64,000 nucleotides of DNA from NCBI RefSeq assembly GCF_025961315.1, contig NZ_JAOQNK010000001.1:2170001-2234000 (forward strand), written 5' to 3'. Source of the stretch: Sphingobacterium kitahiroshimense. GTDB taxonomy: Bacteria > Bacteroidota > Bacteroidia > Sphingobacteriales > Sphingobacteriaceae. Below the pieces are notes generated by a model, which saw only the letters and a program-made list of their open reading frames with translations, was not told the DNA's origin and did no database searches. The translations under genes and the position numbers were made by a program. How positions within the stretch are numbered: position 1 is the first letter of the stretch; every line of letters starts with the position of its first letter. Below, piece after piece: positions 38,093 through 46,097 of this stretch.

Positions 38093-38845
38093 ATGAACCT
38101 TAAAACTATCGGTTTATTTTTTCTTTTGCTCGCTTTATGCCAGCATAACTACGCTCAAAAAATAACCTTATCTTTTGGCGAAGAAGTACAACTTGAGGAT
38201 CTACTTTTATCAAAAAAGCCCACGAAAAATTCAATCAACTGGCTAAATGTAAACACAGCCAAAGATACTTGGCGTTTAAATAGAAAATCACTAATATGTA
38301 CAGGGCTTCCTATTGGTGTCATGCGGTCTGAAAAACTATATGAAAACTTTATTATCCATGTCGAATGGAAGCATATCTATGCAGGAGGTAACTCGGGTAT
38401 CTTTGTATGGTCGGATGCAGAGCCCGATTCCATAGGAAGACTTCCAGGAGGAGTTGAAGTGCAGATGCTGGAATTGGATTGGGTAAAACAGAATACCAAA
38501 GACGGTGTTGTTCCGCCAATCGCTTACGTTCATGGCGAATTATTTGGTGTGGGCGGTGTGGAAACAATACCAGATAATCCACGCGGTACAAGAAGTAAAG
38601 CGATAGAGAATCGGGCTAAAGGGAAAGGGGAATGGAATAAATATACGATCATCTGCGTGGACGGTACAATTAAACTAGCTGTGAACGGAAAATTTGTCAA
38701 TGGTATTCGCAATTCGACTATCAAGAAAGGGTACCTATGTCTTGAATCTGAAGGTTCGGAAATACATTTTAGAAATTTTCAATTAATTGAACTTCCTCCA
38801 AGTTTTACCCACATTTCTCAAATCGTAAAAACAATAATACAATAA
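38093..38845 (+). CDS. Secreted DUF1080 protein (3-keto-disaccharide hydrolase type)
   Basis: The start at 38093 gives a clean signal peptide, MNLKTIGLFFLLLALCQ, cleaved near NYAQ; the longer frame upstream would bury it. The rest is one concanavalin-like DUF1080 domain: NFIIHVEWKHIYAGGNSGIFVW, an EVQMLELDW strand, then GEWNKYTIICVDGTIKLAVNGKFVNG and the closing LCLESEGSEIHFRNFQLIEL. Family members bind or hydrolyse modified disaccharides and glycosides in the periplasm. The substrate is unknown. It is a single gene, divergent from prpB. Confidence 0.88.
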   Translation: MNLKTIGLFFLLLALCQHNYAQKITLSFGEEVQLEDLLLSKKPTKNSINWLNVNTAKDTWRLNRKSLICTGLPIGVMRSEKLYENFIIHVEWKHIYAGGNSGIFVWSDAEPDSIGRLPGGVEVQMLELDWVKQNTKDGVVPPIAYVHGELFGVGGVETIPDNPRGTRSKAIENRAKGKGEWNKYTIICVDGTIKLAVNGKFVNGIRNSTIKKGYLCLESEGSEIHFRNFQLIELPPSFTHISQIVKTIIQ

Positions 38846-39029
38846 CCACTTAAATTCGTTGCTGCTCTTTTAAAAGCAATTTAAAACAGAAAATTTAACA
38901 GCTAAAAATTAAAAATAATTAATTTCTGATCTTAATTGTAAGTTACAAGCAAAAAAAAGAAAACTTTTGATTTCGTTTACTGTTATATAATAAACAACAA
39001 TCGTTAATTATATAGAAAACTTACGAATC

Positions 39030-39608
39030 ATGAAGAAATTAGCATTACTACTTACAATTATGGGGGGAATAGCTTTCGGCGCAAATGCACAAAAAATCGA
39101 AACTGTTCCACAAAGTTCAGCAGATGTTGGAACTGCCCCAATAAAAAAAGGTAACTGGATGGTTGGTGGTTCCTTAGCAAATCTTGGTTATAGTTTTGAA
39201 GGAAAAGCATTTAATATCAACGTACAACCTCGAGCTGGTTATTTTGTTTCTGATGGTATCGCGATCGGAGCTCAAGCTAACTTAGGATTTATTGCTGTAA
39301 AAGATCATGATAACGAATGGAATTATGGTATTGCACCTTTTGTCAGATATTATTTCCCAGAAGGTTCATCTTCGTCAGGACGTTTCTTCGGACAAGGTGA
39401 TATTGGTATCGCAGGTAGTTCAGTTGGAAAAGGTGCTTCCTTAGCTTTAGGAGCAAATCTTGGTTATGCACACTTTATTACAAGAACAGTTGCACTTGAG
39501 GCTACTGTCGGTTATAACTATACCAAATCGAACGTTAACTTAGGTGAGAAGTCTTCTGGTTTAGGAGTAGGACTTGGATTCCAAATCTATTTACCTGGTC
39601 AGAGATAA
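39030..39608 (+). CDS. Outer-membrane beta-barrel protein (OmpA/OmpW-like, small)
   Basis: A signal peptide (MKKLALLLTIMGGIAFGANAQ) is followed by about 170 residues of alternating strands rich in Gly and aromatics: GNWMVGGSLANLGYSF, INVQPRAGYFVSDGIAIGAQ, NYGIAPFVRYYF. It ends in a strand pair with GLGVGLGFQIYLPGQR. The size predicts an eight-stranded barrel. The function could be structural or a small pore. It is a single gene with a strong terminator shared with the convergent gene. Confidence 0.75.
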   Translation: MKKLALLLTIMGGIAFGANAQKIETVPQSSADVGTAPIKKGNWMVGGSLANLGYSFEGKAFNINVQPRAGYFVSDGIAIGAQANLGFIAVKDHDNEWNYGIAPFVRYYFPEGSSSSGRFFGQGDIGIAGSSVGKGASLALGANLGYAHFITRTVALEATVGYNYTKSNVNLGEKSSGLGVGLGFQIYLPGQR

Positions 39609-39629
39609 AAACAGATTTATACACCGTAT

Positions 39630-39663
39630 AAAAAAAGCACATATTCATCTATGTGCTTTTTTT
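39630..39663. terminator. Bidirectional terminator
   Basis: AAAAAAAGCACATA (39630-39643) pairs perfectly with TATGTGCTTTTTTT (39650-39663). It lies between the convergent barrel gene and the DUF3738-like gene, with A- and T-runs on both sides. Confidence 0.9.
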
Positions 39664-39706
39664 ATTCACGTAATTTTTTCATCATAAAACAGACTTCATT
39701 AAAGAA

Positions 39707-40285
39707 TCATGAACATAATACGTTCTTAGGTTTTATTGTCATCACAGTCTGTTCATGCCAGCTTGTTGCTACTGGACAACCCAGTTTTTCATTATAATAA
39801 ATATCAGATACAACATGCTCTTTTTCGATTTTCACCTCCAGCTGAAACATACTGTCCAAATCATTTAAAATACGCTGCTGATACTCCTCTCTTTCAGTTG
39901 CCGCAGGTAAAGTAATTTCATAGCAATACAAATACTTCTCCCTCCATAATGCGGAGTCTCCACAATCCTGAGTATGTAAATACTGACACCGATTATCATC
40001 ATAGATAAAAATACGTGAGACAGGAAAATTTGCCGATAAACCAAACGCAAACAAGTAAAATTCATAAATCGCCATATTGACTAATGAGATTCGAAGTATA
40101 TCGGCTTTTTCATCGCGCACAACAGCACTGTAAGAATCAAGTCCTTTTAAAGGAGATGTAAACTGTGCATAGTATTGTTCCGGAGGTTTTACTTTTAAAA
40201 TGCTTTTTAAAGGTTGTTCCCGATTATGAGTTTGAAACTCCTTCATGACACGAGTTTTAAAACGATCTTGCCTTAATGTTTTCAT
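39707..40285 (-). CDS. DUF3738-like protein, unknown function
   Basis: 192 residues, no signal peptide or membrane helix. The pattern (a variable start, then a LYCYEITLP strand, EREEYQQRILNDLDSMFQL helix, and a KIEKEHVVSDIYY strand) resembles the DUF3738-type domain that occurs in Bacteroidota near TonB receptors and thioredoxin-like proteins. This is by-eye and moderate. A truncated relative with WEEYRQRILNDLNKYFG occurs in the chimeric fragment at 8093. Lone Cys residues (about 99, 107, 120) may be structural. It is preceded by the structured region at 40375-40530. Confidence 0.5.
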   Translation of the reverse strand: MKTLRQDRFKTRVMKEFQTHNREQPLKSILKVKPPEQYYAQFTSPLKGLDSYSAVVRDEKADILRISLVNMAIYEFYLFAFGLSANFPVSRIFIYDDNRCQYLHTQDCGDSALWREKYLYCYEITLPAATEREEYQQRILNDLDSMFQLEVKIEKEHVVSDIYYNEKLGCPVATSWHEQTVMTIKPKNVLCS

Positions 40286-40798
40286 TCTTATTATATGTTT
40301 ATAAGTTTTTCGTGTAATTAAAAGCTTTAGCTATACTAAGTATGTTCCCAAATCACTTGACTTCCCTATAAAAAATTGAAAATAAAAAACCGACCTACTA
40401 CATTCACAAATAAACAAGAACATGCATCTATCATAGAGCAAAAAAACTCACTTAAATTTATTGTATCAAGAATAAATAAGTCATGAAGATTTCTCTATCA
40501 GTTCTACTTGCCAGACAAGTAGGTCGGAAAAATCATAAGATACTAGCCGTTCACCATCTTTACATAAGCCGTTACAAATATGAAAAACAGACAACATGAA
40601 GTTGACAACATGTTGTGAAAGTTGACGACTAGACTTATATTTTTTTTTAAAATGTCATTATCTAACAAATTTTAATATAGCATGCATTTTATATAAATAG
40701 TGCATGTAAAAAAATGCGATCAAATCAAATGTCTACATGGCTTCAATCCCACTACTATTAAGATTTCTCGATTGCTATAAATTAATAAAAAATAATGC
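40286..40798. other. Long non-coding region with structured elements
   Basis: 513 bases without a credible ORF between two minus-strand genes. It contains the candidate structured RNA (40375-40530) and a nested palindrome ACAACATG...ACAACATGTTGT (40591-40616). The length and the structures suggest a regulatory leader or a small RNA. Confidence 0.5.
40375..40530 (-). ncRNA. Candidate structured RNA or attenuator with alternative hairpins
   Basis: On the minus strand CCGACCTACT (40527-40518) pairs perfectly with AGTAGGTCGG (40399-40390), which runs into TTTTTTATT, a terminator-like end. Inside, ATAGAG (near 40498) can pair with CTCTAT (near 40437). A second hairpin CTACTTG/CAAGTAG (40522-40516 with 40510-40504) uses the same 5' arm, so the two folds exclude each other. 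That fits an attenuator before the 39707 gene or a free small RNA. No known family was recognised. Confidence 0.35.
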
Positions 40799-40838
40799 AT
40801 ACAAGAAAAGGCACCCTATTGGGTGCCTTTTCTTGTAT
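40799..40838 (-). terminator. Strong terminator of the sodium/solute symporter gene
   Basis: ATACAAGAAAAGGCACCC (40799-40816) pairs perfectly, 18 bp, with GGGTGCCTTTTCTTGTAT (40821-40838) around a TATT loop. It lies 20 bases after the symporter stop on the minus strand. Confidence 0.92.
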
Positions 40839-40857
40839 TATAGTGCACACGTAGTTC

Positions 40858-42549
40858 TTACCAATAAATTGAATATAGGGCAACCACAATCATGAGTACT
40901 AATAATGATCCAATAACAAAACCATTGTGAGATTTAAACATTTTTGCATCAATTTCTAATCCTTTAGGGACAATACCACGTTTGTTATCAATCAAACTAA
41001 TGATTACCATGAAGATCACACAGATGATAAATACAAAACTCATCCTGTCTATAAATGGAATTTCATAAATACCTGTTGTTGGATTCAGCACAGAGAATCC
41101 GGTGCTTGATAAGAAAGAAAGGTCCATCATATCTGGCAACTTTTTGAATAGTACAGATAAAATAAAGCCTCCAATCGTTGCGAACATCGCTGCATTTGAT
41201 GTTGTTTTTTTCCAAAAGAACCCGAGAATAAACATCGCAAAAATACCCGGAGAAACGAATCCTGTATACTCTTGAATGTATTGGAATCCCTGTTTTCCTT
41301 CTCCCATTAGCGATTCACCTAAAATAAGTGCCAATCCTGTTCCTAAAATCATGGAAACAATAACAGCTATTTTTCCAACATTAACCAAATTCTTTTCAGA
41401 AGCAGTTTTATTAATTGCTTTTTGGTAAATATCTAACGTAAAAATGGTCGCAATACTGTTTGCTTTCCCCGCTAAAGAAGCGACGATTGCAGCAGTCAAT
41501 GCGGCAAATGAAAGACCTTTTAAGCCTGCAGGCAAAAGAGTTAAGAGCGCTGGATATGCTTTATTTGGATCCTGTGCTCCAGTTGAGGTCAATAAGCTTG
41601 ATGCATCAATAGCACCTAAATTTTTATTTACAATATAGTAAACAGCAATACCTGGGATCACAACAATCACTGGCATCAAGAGTTTTAAAAATGCGGCAAA
41701 CAATAGACCATTTCTTGCTGTTGGCAAAGAAGCTCCCAATGCACGCTGTGTAATATACTGATTACATCCCCAGTAGCTTAAATTGGCTATCCACATACCC
41801 CCGATCAGAACACTGATACCAGGTAAGTCCATATAATTAGGGTTGTCGGTTTTGAATATCATATGGAAATGCTCAGGAGCATCATTATGCAAAGTGGTAA
41901 AACCAGCTAAAACACCATTACCATCTGAAATGATATTAAGTGCTAAGTAGGTAGCTACCAAACCTCCTAATACTAAGAAAAATACCTGAATAACGTCTGT
42001 ATACCCAATAACTTTCATACCACCTAATGTGATGATGATAGCAAAAACAGCCAATAACATAATACATAAAGTCAAATCTAAACCAGAAATACCACTGATA
42101 GCGACAGCTCCAAGATATAAGATCGACATTAAGTTGACCACGATATAAAGCATTAACCAAAATACAGCCATGATCATCGCTACAGTACTATTATAGCGTT
42201 GGTTTAAAAACTGAGGCATGGTAAAAATCTTATTCTTAAGATAGACCGGCATAAAGAATATGGCTACAACAATCAGGGTTATGGAGGCCATCCATTCATA
42301 TGCTGCGATTGCAAGTCCCATTTTAAAGCCCGAACCGCTCATTCCAATGAATTGTTCGGCAGAAATATTTGAAGCGATCAAGGAGGCACCAATAGCCCAC
42401 CATGTCAATGATCCTTCAGCCAAGAAATAATCCTTTGCTCCTTCTGACGCTGACTTCTTTTTGTAGTAGATCCACAAACCATATGAAGCAACAATTATAA
42501 AGTATACAAAAAATACAATATAATCCTTCGTACTTAAAATAGTATTCAT
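40858..42549 (-). CDS. Sodium/solute symporter (SSS family, SglT-like sugar transporter)
   Basis: Sodium-driven uptake of a sugar or similar solute. At 563 residues with about 14 helices, it shows SSS landmarks: the first helices with YFLAEGSLTWWAIGASLIASNISAEQFIGMSGSG, the TM4-5 region, GMWIANLSYWGCNQYITQRALGA (the family signature around residues 255-280), and KANSIATIFTLDIYQKAI with the Na2-site Ser/Thr in TM8. These match vSGLT-like glucose/galactose transporters of Bacteroidota better than proline or pantothenate carriers. No sugar-degrading genes are adjacent, so the substrate is open. Confidence 0.88.
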   Translation of the reverse strand: MNTILSTKDYIVFFVYFIIVASYGLWIYYKKKSASEGAKDYFLAEGSLTWWAIGASLIASNISAEQFIGMSGSGFKMGLAIAAYEWMASITLIVVAIFFMPVYLKNKIFTMPQFLNQRYNSTVAMIMAVFWLMLYIVVNLMSILYLGAVAISGISGLDLTLCIMLLAVFAIIITLGGMKVIGYTDVIQVFFLVLGGLVATYLALNIISDGNGVLAGFTTLHNDAPEHFHMIFKTDNPNYMDLPGISVLIGGMWIANLSYWGCNQYITQRALGASLPTARNGLLFAAFLKLLMPVIVVIPGIAVYYIVNKNLGAIDASSLLTSTGAQDPNKAYPALLTLLPAGLKGLSFAALTAAIVASLAGKANSIATIFTLDIYQKAINKTASEKNLVNVGKIAVIVSMILGTGLALILGESLMGEGKQGFQYIQEYTGFVSPGIFAMFILGFFWKKTTSNAAMFATIGGFILSVLFKKLPDMMDLSFLSSTGFSVLNPTTGIYEIPFIDRMSFVFIICVIFMVIISLIDNKRGIVPKGLEIDAKMFKSHNGFVIGSLLVLMIVVALYSIYW

Positions 42550-42706
42550 TAGTTAAGATTAATTAGATTTTGATATAAAAATGTGAGGCTAAATATAGAA
42601 ATATTTATTGCACAATCACATAAAAAAACCGACAGAAAACTTATATAATCAATTTCACTCATCTCAAAATAGTTCAATTTTTATGTTTTTTTCCCAATTT
42701 TCTTTG

Positions 42707-42714
42707 TAATTTTG
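42707..42714 (+). promoter_or_regulatory. -7 promoter box just before the membrane-protein pair
   Basis: TAATTTTG matches TAnnTTTG and ends 7 bases before the ATG at 42722. Transcription would start at or next to the ATG, implying a leaderless message. The -33 element is weak. Confidence 0.5.
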
Positions 42715-42721
42715 CACAATA

Positions 42722-43291
42722 ATGTCAAAAATCTCATCAAATAGAGTTATTCGTTATACCTCTTTATTATTACTTTTCGTAATACAATTATTATTTTTAT
42801 TAGCAATCTTTAAGGAAAATAACTCAACTATTGCCCTATCATTCTTCATCATTCTAATTTCATTCTTATTACTTTTCTCCTTTTTTAAGTCACCAGTTCA
42901 TCATAATAAATTAGCGTTTGAAAAAGTTTATATTGCCGTATGGGTTCCAATTGGTGCAATAAGTTGTTATTTTTTAAATCACGCATTTGGATTAGGTTCG
43001 GTATTTTCAGCAAGTTTAGTAGGGCTCACCGGCGCCTTAATTCCGTACCTAAACAAAAAGTCAAGTTATCTGCCCCATCTACCTCCTGCTATTTATTGCG
43101 GTGCATTCGTAGGTATGTCCAATACCAAAGTAGCTCATGATATTTATTTCATTCTCGCAGCCAGTATCTGTACGGCTATTCTGCTGATCATATCAAAAAG
43201 TTTGTTGAACGGAATTGGCGGAAAACTTGGAACATTGGCTTTTGCCGGAGTTACCATTACCTACTTGATTCTATTTTTATTTTCTAGATAA
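42722..43291 (+). CDS. Unrecognised polytopic membrane protein, first of a related pair
   Basis: Not recognised. 189 residues with five or six hydrophobic helices (about 10-30, 36-55, 68-90, 93-107, 137-158, 169-187). Distinctive motifs are LGSVFSASLVGLTGALIP, PPAIYCGAFVGMSNTK and LNGIGGKLGTLAFAGV. The next gene repeats the same motifs in the same order, so the two are paralogues. Glycine-rich packed helices and the lack of soluble domains suggest a small channel or transporter subunit. It overlaps the next gene by one base (TAATG), so the two are co-translated. Confidence 0.7.
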   Translation: MSKISSNRVIRYTSLLLLFVIQLLFLLAIFKENNSTIALSFFIILISFLLLFSFFKSPVHHNKLAFEKVYIAVWVPIGAISCYFLNHAFGLGSVFSASLVGLTGALIPYLNKKSSYLPHLPPAIYCGAFVGMSNTKVAHDIYFILAASICTAILLIISKSLLNGIGGKLGTLAFAGVTITYLILFLFSR

Positions 43292-43755
43292 TGATATTTA
43301 CAGCGATTCTCATATTTACAGGAATTTTCGGAAGTTTACTCACTTATTATTTTAATAATAAGCTGAAACTTGGAGGTGTATTATCCTCATCCCTATTGAC
43401 CAGCATTGTTGCTGGATTTGTCCACTTTTTTCCTTCTTATATTCCAAAAGAATTAGTCAATCATATTCCACTGATTTTTATAGGTTCTTCTTTTGTTGGT
43501 ATGGTTTCGAGCAATCAATTGTCTACATTTATCGGAGTTTCACTTTCAGGTCTTGTATACAGCCTAATCTATATCAACACCAGTAAATTTTTTGATGGTT
43601 TTGGCGGTGCATTAGGTACTTCAGCGTGCATATCATTACTGGTAATTATGAGCATACCTTATCTTCGGTCAAATCATAAAATGACACTGGGTTTCTTTCA
43701 GTTACGCCGTATGATATTTAAGAACACCAGAAGAAAATCGAAAAAAAATACCTAG
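43291..43755 (+). CDS. Unrecognised polytopic membrane protein, second of the pair
   Basis: Not recognised. 154 residues, four or five helices. It keeps the motif series of the preceding protein: LGGVLSSSLLTSIVAGF, PLIFIGSSFVGMVSSN, FDGFGGALGTSACISLL. It lacks the first two helices of its partner and ends in a basic cytoplasmic tail (RRMIFKNTRRKSKKNT). Shared motifs, size and translational coupling suggest a heteromeric complex that arose by tandem duplication. A shared structure in the membrane is inferred; function is unknown. Confidence 0.7.
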   Translation: MIFTAILIFTGIFGSLLTYYFNNKLKLGGVLSSSLLTSIVAGFVHFFPSYIPKELVNHIPLIFIGSSFVGMVSSNQLSTFIGVSLSGLVYSLIYINTSKFFDGFGGALGTSACISLLVIMSIPYLRSNHKMTLGFFQLRRMIFKNTRRKSKKNT

Positions 43756-43854
43756 TCATCTACAAATACCTAAATAGTCTACTTTTTCAATAAAAGGCAG
43801 CAGCTCTCTTCCCTAAAAATCTCAGAACCTTATCGAAAATAAGAGCACAAAAAA

Positions 43855-43908
43855 ACGGTTTGAGTACTATTATTCCCGCTTTTAAGAGAAATAACAGCCC
43901 CAAACCGT
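43855..43908 (-). terminator. Long hairpin terminator of the M1 peptidase gene
   Basis: On the minus strand ACGGTTTG (43908-43901) and CAAACCGT (43862-43855) close a stem that contains an inner helix (CTGTTATTTC with GGAATAATAG) and is followed by TTTTTT. It begins 40 bases after the peptidase stop. Confidence 0.65.
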
Positions 43909-43947
43909 AAGATGCAAAATCTTCTCAGAGATTACAAAACAGTAATA

Positions 43948-45819
43948 TTAAAGTGTTACTCGATTATCCTCACTGGTATAATCCATAAATATATCATTAT
44001 CAAGCTCAACTTCTTTCACCTTTGCTTTAGTTTTCAGTTTTAATGTAGTAACAGCCTGATTACTCTCCCAAACTTGTGGTGTAAAATGAATTTTTTCTTT
44101 TTCACCGTCCACATAAGTCAATATCACATCAAATGGAATTGCAAATCCACCATTATTTTCAATCTCTAAACTAATGGTTTTATTTTTTTGACTGACCTTA
44201 GACACCTTCAGATCGATATAATGATTACTAAAATACCAGTTATTCCAGAACCAATTGAGATTTTTTCCAGATCCTGTATTGAAAGAATAAAAATAATCCC
44301 AAGGAGTCGGATGCTTCCCGTTCCAATTATCCATATAATGATGTAAAGCTTTTCTGAATGCTTCGTCCCCTAGATAATCTTTCAGTGCCAAATAAGATAA
44401 TGCCGATTTGATATAGGCATTATTACCATAACCCTTACCGCTCAATTGTGAAGACAAAGAAATCAATGGCTGATCTTGTTCAGTAGCAGGATCCTGAATC
44501 CATCCTTTTACCCGAAATTCTTTAAACAATTGCTTAGCAGCTTCCTCTCCATTTTCATCCATTCCAATAAGCAATTCCAAAGCTGTAGCCCAACCTTCAT
44601 CCATAAAAGCATAACGGGTTTCATTAGTTCCCATATAAAAAGGAAAATAAGTATGGGCAATTTCATGGTCTACAGTTTGTCTAGCATCCATCAAGTTATC
44701 CGGCACACTGCTATCATTGACCATCATCGGGTATTCCATATCCGCAAATCCTTGAATTGCAGTCATCGTTGGAAATGGATATTCTACTCCTGGCCAATTT
44801 TTAGAGAACCAGTCAATACAGTAACGCTCCCAACCTACATATTGCTCGAAATCCTTAGTCCCATTCAGATAAGCCGCCTGAACACTTACTCTTTTACTTT
44901 TCAATTGAACACTAGAAGCATCCCACACATAATGATCACTCAAAGCAAAACAAAAATCAACGATATGATCTGCTTCAAACTTCCAGATGTTCCAGTCATG
45001 CTGTTTTGTCACCTTTTGTGTCTCCATTTCTTTTAAATTTGCAACCGTAATCACTTGGTCCGAAATCAAAGATTTTTTAAAACGGTCTAATGTTTCAGTT
45101 TGCAGTACCTCTTCAGGGTTTAGAAAACTTCCTGTAGCCCATACTACATAATTTTTTGGAACGCGGATTTCAACTTTATAATCATTGAAATCATTATAAA
45201 ATTCCTGACGGCCGTTATGTTCCAAGACATCCCATCCATTATAATCATCATAAACTGCTATACGCGGGTATGCATACGCACAGAAATAGGTACCAGGATC
45301 AATCTGCCCCTCACGGTCACTGGATAATGACAATGGATATTCCCATTCCATTTCGACTGTGACAGAAGATTTGGGATCAACAGGTTTATTCAACTTAATG
45401 CGATTGGCGGAAGTCCAGTCCTTACTATCGATAACATACACTTTATTATCTATTTTAAACGACTTCAACTTCAGTCCCGAAGTGAGAAAATCTGTACTGA
45501 CGTCCGCAGCTCTTGCGGCTGTAGGTTTATGTACATTATTAGCAAAATGAATAACAAGATCTTTTAATGCATTAGGACTATTGTTCTCATATTGAATACG
45601 TTCTTTTCCAGAAACAATTTTTGTTTCTGGGTTTACCGTTACCTGTATGTGATATTGCGCTCTGTTTTGCCAATATTTTGCACCTGGTGCACCGGTTAAA
45701 CTTCGCGTTTCATTTTTATAAGCCTGCTTAATATGACGAGGAGTATATAATTCCTGAGCGTGCAGGAATATGTTACAGACGACAATGTAAACCAGACTGA
45801 AGAGAATCTTTATTTTCAT
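43948..45819 (-). CDS. M1-family zinc metallopeptidase, secreted
   Basis: Gluzincin aminopeptidase-type enzyme. The signal peptide is MKIKILFSLVYIVVCNIFLHAQ. An N-terminal M1 beta-domain of about 240 residues is followed by the catalytic domain with the zinc motif HEIAHTYFPFYMG and the third-ligand Glu in MDEGWA (about residues 384-410). The exopeptidase GAMEN-type motif appears as ADMEYPM (GFADMEYP). Length 623 is typical of periplasmic Bacteroidota M1 members, which lack the long C-terminal domain. It is divergent from the Omp85-type gene at 46098. Confidence 0.92.
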   Translation of the reverse strand: MKIKILFSLVYIVVCNIFLHAQELYTPRHIKQAYKNETRSLTGAPGAKYWQNRAQYHIQVTVNPETKIVSGKERIQYENNSPNALKDLVIHFANNVHKPTAARAADVSTDFLTSGLKLKSFKIDNKVYVIDSKDWTSANRIKLNKPVDPKSSVTVEMEWEYPLSLSSDREGQIDPGTYFCAYAYPRIAVYDDYNGWDVLEHNGRQEFYNDFNDYKVEIRVPKNYVVWATGSFLNPEEVLQTETLDRFKKSLISDQVITVANLKEMETQKVTKQHDWNIWKFEADHIVDFCFALSDHYVWDASSVQLKSKRVSVQAAYLNGTKDFEQYVGWERYCIDWFSKNWPGVEYPFPTMTAIQGFADMEYPMMVNDSSVPDNLMDARQTVDHEIAHTYFPFYMGTNETRYAFMDEGWATALELLIGMDENGEEAAKQLFKEFRVKGWIQDPATEQDQPLISLSSQLSGKGYGNNAYIKSALSYLALKDYLGDEAFRKALHHYMDNWNGKHPTPWDYFYSFNTGSGKNLNWFWNNWYFSNHYIDLKVSKVSQKNKTISLEIENNGGFAIPFDVILTYVDGEKEKIHFTPQVWESNQAVTTLKLKTKAKVKEVELDNDIFMDYTSEDNRVTL

Positions 45820-46013
45820 GTACTTTTTTTTGCTAAAGATAAGCAGTTCCTAAACGTCGTACAACAAGGAGATGTGTCGTATATTAAAAATTACTGGCTA
45901 AAAAATATCGCAAGTCTTACTTTTAACCGTATTTCCTCAATAAAATAATTCTTGATACCAAAGAGATATCGATAATTGTATAAGAATCATGAGTGCCAAA
46001 TAAAAAAAATACA

Positions 46014-46033
46014 AACAAATTTATCTAAGTTTG
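46014..46033 (+). promoter_or_regulatory. Promoter block before the Omp85-type gene (shared 20-mer)
   Basis: AACAAATTTATCTAAGTTTG, ending in the -7 match TAAGTTTG (46026-46033), is identical over 20 bases to the block at 52244. It lies 64 bases before the ATG at 46098. A -33 TTTG is not evident. Confidence 0.65.
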
Positions 46034-46097
46034 CATACTATCTATATGACTAAAACGTTAAATTTTATACTCATATGTTGCAATATAAACTTGATAC

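Noticed and set aside
44476..45036. 186-codon plus-strand ORF inside the M1 peptidase gene
   Set aside because: It is antisense to conserved peptidase motifs and rich in Ser, Ile and His as expected for a shadow frame.
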